DNA from: Faecalibacterium sp. UBA7177
GTDB lineage: Bacteria; Bacillota; Clostridia; Oscillospirales; Ruminococcaceae
Reading direction: 5' to 3'
NCBI GenBank assembly: GCA_002491225.1
Contig: DKVN01000122.1
Location: 1-7,307, forward strand
Length of the DNA: 7,307 nt
Part shown: piece after piece, positions 5,068 through 7,307 of the stretch
Position numbering within the stretch: the stretch's first letter is position 1
Layout: each line of letters opens with the position of its first letter
The notes under the pieces: model-generated
Databases searched by the model: none
Seen by the model: only the letters and a program-made list of their open reading frames with translations
What the model was told of the DNA's origin: nothing
Made by a program: the position numbers and the translations under genes

Positions 5068-6318
5068 GTGAAGGTGCTGCTGGTCAACAAGTTCCACTAC
5101 CGCAAGGGCGGCAGCGAGACCTACTACTTCGCCCTGGCCGACCTCTTGCGCGCCGCCGGGCACACGGTCCTCTTTTTTGCCATGGAGGACGAGCGCAGCG
5201 AGCCCTGCGAGCAGGCGCGGTACTTTGTCTCAAAGGTCGATTACAACGGCCGCCAGAGCAAAGCGCAGCAGCTCAAAAGCGCGGCAAACCTGCTCTACAA
5301 CGCCGAGGCGCGGGACAAGTTCGCCGCTCTGCTCGCGGCCGAGCGCCCGGACATCGTGCATCTCAACCTCGTCCACCGGCAAATCACCCTCTCGATCCTC
5401 GAGCCCTGCCAAAAGCTGGGCATCCCGGTCGTCTTTACCCAGCACGACCTCATCTGCGTCTGCCCCAACTACACCTGCCTCTCGCCGCATGGGGTCTGCG
5501 AAGCCTGCCTCGGCGGGCATTTTGGGCCCTGTGTGCGGCAAAAATGTGTCAAGGGCTCAATGGCCAAAAGCCTGCTGGCCGCCATCGAGGCCCGGCTCTA
5601 CCGGCTGCGGGGCAGCTATCAGCAGATCGACCGCTACCTCTGCCCCTCGGCCTTTTACCAAACCCTCCTGCAGCGCTGCCGGTTTACCAGCTCCCCCATC
5701 CTGCACCTGCCAAACTTTCTGCCCGAGGGCACCGTCTGCCAGTGGGCAGAGCCGCAGGATGACGCCCTGCTCTACCTCGGCCGCCTGAGCGCCGAAAAAG
5801 GGGTGGCCACCCTGCTGCGGGCGCTGGCCCGGTGCCCGGCGGCCCACCTGCGCATCGCAGGGGACGGCCCCCAGCGGGCCGAACTCGAAGCGCTGGCGGC
5901 CGAACTGGGCATCACCGAGCGGGTGGAGTTTCTGGGCTATCTCACCGGTGAAGTGCTGCAGCAGGCGCTGCACGGCTGCAGGGCGGTGGTGCTGCCCAGC
6001 GAGTGGTACGAAAACGGCCCCTACTCGGTGCTGGAGGCGCTCAGCTGCGGCAAGCCGGTGCTCGGCAGCCGAATCGGCGGCATCCCGGAGCTGGTGCGCG
6101 AGGGCGAGACCGGCTTCCTCTTCGCCCCCGGCGACGCCGCGGCGCTGGCCGGCGCCATCGAACGGCTGCTGGCCCTGCCAAAGGCCGAATACGCCGCCCT
6201 GTGCGAGGGCGCGGTGCGGTTTGCCAAAGAGCGTTTTTCGGCCCAGCGGCATTTAGAGCAGCTGACGGCCATCTATCAGGAGGTCATCGCGGAGAAACAG
6301 GCCGCCAAACCCCACTGA
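5068..6318 (+). CDS. Glycosyltransferase family 4 (GT-B fold) with cysteine-rich insert
   Basis: This 416-residue protein starts at GTG 5068, with AGGAAAGGGGG 9 bases upstream, 52 bases after the initiating transferase in the same operon. It is a retaining GT-B glycosyltransferase expected to add a sugar to the lipid-linked polysaccharide precursor in the cytoplasm. The N-terminal domain opens with MKVLLVNKFHYRKGGSETY, the acceptor-side glycine loop, and later shows HLN and FTQHD. The C-terminal donor-binding domain shows LYLGRLSAEKG, GDGPQ and the EX7E motif (Glu315 to Glu323, ENGPYSVLE), followed by GKPVLGSRIGGIPELV. Between them, residues 130-160 hold seven cysteines (130, 132, 137, 144, 147, 155, 160) in a pattern I recall from a subset of GT4 proteins in polysaccharide loci; metal binding is possible but unproven. 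The length is normal for the family. Donor and acceptor sugars cannot be predicted. Confidence 0.92.
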   Translation: MKVLLVNKFHYRKGGSETYYFALADLLRAAGHTVLFFAMEDERSEPCEQARYFVSKVDYNGRQSKAQQLKSAANLLYNAEARDKFAALLAAERPDIVHLNLVHRQITLSILEPCQKLGIPVVFTQHDLICVCPNYTCLSPHGVCEACLGGHFGPCVRQKCVKGSMAKSLLAAIEARLYRLRGSYQQIDRYLCPSAFYQTLLQRCRFTSSPILHLPNFLPEGTVCQWAEPQDDALLYLGRLSAEKGVATLLRALARCPAAHLRIAGDGPQRAELEALAAELGITERVEFLGYLTGEVLQQALHGCRAVVLPSEWYENGPYSVLEALSCGKPVLGSRIGGIPELVREGETGFLFAPGDAAALAGAIERLLALPKAEYAALCEGAVRFAKERFSAQRHLEQLTAIYQEVIAEKQAAKPH

Positions 6319-6369
6319 CCCCGCGGACAAGCCCGCCCACACAGTTTGCAGAAAAAGGAGCAAGGAAAC

Positions 6370-7307
6370 ATGCCCAAACGCAGCCTTTACGGCACCGTCA
6401 TCGTCACCTACCGCTGCAACGCGCGCTGCAACATGTGCGATTGCTGGCGCGACCCCTCCCGCCCGGAGGACGAGATCAGCCTCGAGGTCATCCGCAAGCT
6501 GCCCGAGATGGCCTTTACCAACATCACGGGCGGCGAGCCCTTCATCCGCAAGGACCTCGCCGAGATCGTCGAAGAGCTGTACAAAAAAAGCGACCGCATC
6601 GTCATCTCGACCAACGGCTATTTTACCGACCGCATCCTCGAGCTCTGCAAACGCTTCCCCAGGCTCGGCATCCGCATCAGCATCGAGGGGATGCAGGCCA
6701 CCAACGACGCCATCCGCCGCATCCCGGACGGCTGGCAGCGCGGCTACACCACCCTCAAAACCCTGGTCGAGATGGGCCACCCGGACGTCGGCTTCGGCAT
6801 GACCGTGCAGGATATGAACTGTGAGGACCTGGTGCCTCTTTACCGCCTCAGCGACGAGATGGGCATGGAGTTTGCCACCGCCACCCTGCACAACAGCTTC
6901 TACTTCCGGAAAACTGACAACAAGATCGAGGACAGGTACCATGTGGCCGAGAATTTCGAGGCCCTGATCAACGAGCTGCTCCAGAGCAACAGCCCCAAAA
7001 AGTGGTTCCGCGCCTACTTCAACCACGGGCTCATCAACTATATCTACGGCAACAAGCGGCTGCTGCCCTGCGATATGTCCAAGGACGCCTTCTTCATCGA
7101 CCCCTTCTGCGACGTCATTCCCTGCAACGGCATGGCCCAAAAGGCGGTGATGGGCAACCTCAGGGAGCAGAGCTGGGAGGAGCTGTGGAACAGCGAGCAG
7201 GCCCAAAAGGTGCGCGAGCAGGCCCGCAACTGCCCCCGCAACTGCTGGATGATCGGCAGCGTCTCGCCCGCCATGCACAAGTATATCTGGGTGCCGGGCT
7301 GGTGGGT
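6370..7307 (+). CDS. Radical SAM protein with SPASM/twitch-like C-terminus (3' end outside window)
   Basis: The ATG at 6370 follows AAAAAGGAG (6352-6360) and lies 51 bases after the glycosyltransferase stop, so it is in the same operon. The frame is open to the window edge, giving 312 codons. The radical SAM cluster motif CNARCNMC has Cys16, Cys20 and Cys23, which would bind the 4Fe-4S cluster that cleaves S-adenosylmethionine. The SAM-binding TGGEP is at 53-57, followed by VISTNGY and ISIEG at typical spacing. The C-terminal part has Cys234, 247, 252, 288 and 292 in an arrangement resembling SPASM or twitch domains, which hold auxiliary clusters: PCNGM, then GNLREQSWEELW, then NCPRNCW. Such proteins modify peptides, sugars or other small substrates, and related ones occur within polysaccharide loci. 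The context suggests a glycan or envelope role, but the substrate is unknown. No short precursor-peptide gene is visible beside it in this window. Confidence 0.9.
   Translation, partial: MPKRSLYGTVIVTYRCNARCNMCDCWRDPSRPEDEISLEVIRKLPEMAFTNITGGEPFIRKDLAEIVEELYKKSDRIVISTNGYFTDRILELCKRFPRLGIRISIEGMQATNDAIRRIPDGWQRGYTTLKTLVEMGHPDVGFGMTVQDMNCEDLVPLYRLSDEMGMEFATATLHNSFYFRKTDNKIEDRYHVAENFEALINELLQSNSPKKWFRAYFNHGLINYIYGNKRLLPCDMSKDAFFIDPFCDVIPCNGMAQKAVMGNLREQSWEELWNSEQAQKVREQARNCPRNCWMIGSVSPAMHKYIWVPGWW

Noticed and set aside
6253..7278. - strand frame of 341 codons opposite the radical SAM gene
   Set aside because: It is a shadow frame made of Ala/Val/Leu/Asp repeats; the + strand frame has an intact radical SAM motif, SAM-binding motif and ribosome binding site.

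Overview
The window looks like chromosomal DNA from a high-GC member of the Firmicutes. The strongly GC-rich codon use, AGG-type ribosome binding sites, GTG/ATG starts and mixed gene content would fit the Oscillospiraceae/Ruminococcaceae (Faecalibacterium, Subdoligranulum or Gemmiger-like bacteria). This is an inference from style; no marker gene is present.

Layout. (1) Bases 1-1140 hold the C-terminal third of an AcrB-type RND efflux permease on the + strand, closed by an intrinsic terminator at about 1219-1262. (2) Bases 1410-2828 hold a complete GPH-family (MelB-like) sugar:cation symporter on the - strand. It has visibly lower GC than its neighbours and its own TTGACA-17-TATTCT promoter. 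(3) Bases 2832-3500 contain no convincing protein gene but are not empty. A long interrupted inverted repeat (3098-3388) encloses several near-perfect hairpins, and 70 bases further on there is a perfect 13-bp + strand terminator (3458-3501) with no + strand gene in front of it. Several imperfect pairs are G-U in + strand RNA but C-A in - strand RNA. I read this as a candidate structured non-coding RNA on the + strand, or alternatively a MITE-like repeat. (4) From 3582 to the right edge runs a + strand operon that appears to begin an exopolysaccharide/capsule locus: a WcaJ/CpsE-type initiating phosphoglycosyl transferase (3582-5015), a GT4 glycosyltransferase with a cysteine-rich insert (5068-6318), and a radical SAM protein with C-terminal auxiliary-cluster-type cysteines (6370 to the edge).

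How it works together. The initiating transferase would load the first sugar phosphate onto undecaprenyl phosphate in the membrane and the GT4 enzyme would extend it. The radical SAM protein may act on the glycan, its precursor or a cell-envelope component, but its substrate cannot be read from the sequence. The operon promoter (TTGCAA-17-TATAAT, 3481-3509) overlaps the right arm of the terminator ending the upstream transcript, so the candidate RNA and the polysaccharide operon are physically coupled. The two transporters are functionally separate from this locus.

A 34-base repeat occurs twice in opposite orientation (1178-1211 and 3403-3436), in each case just outside a terminator.
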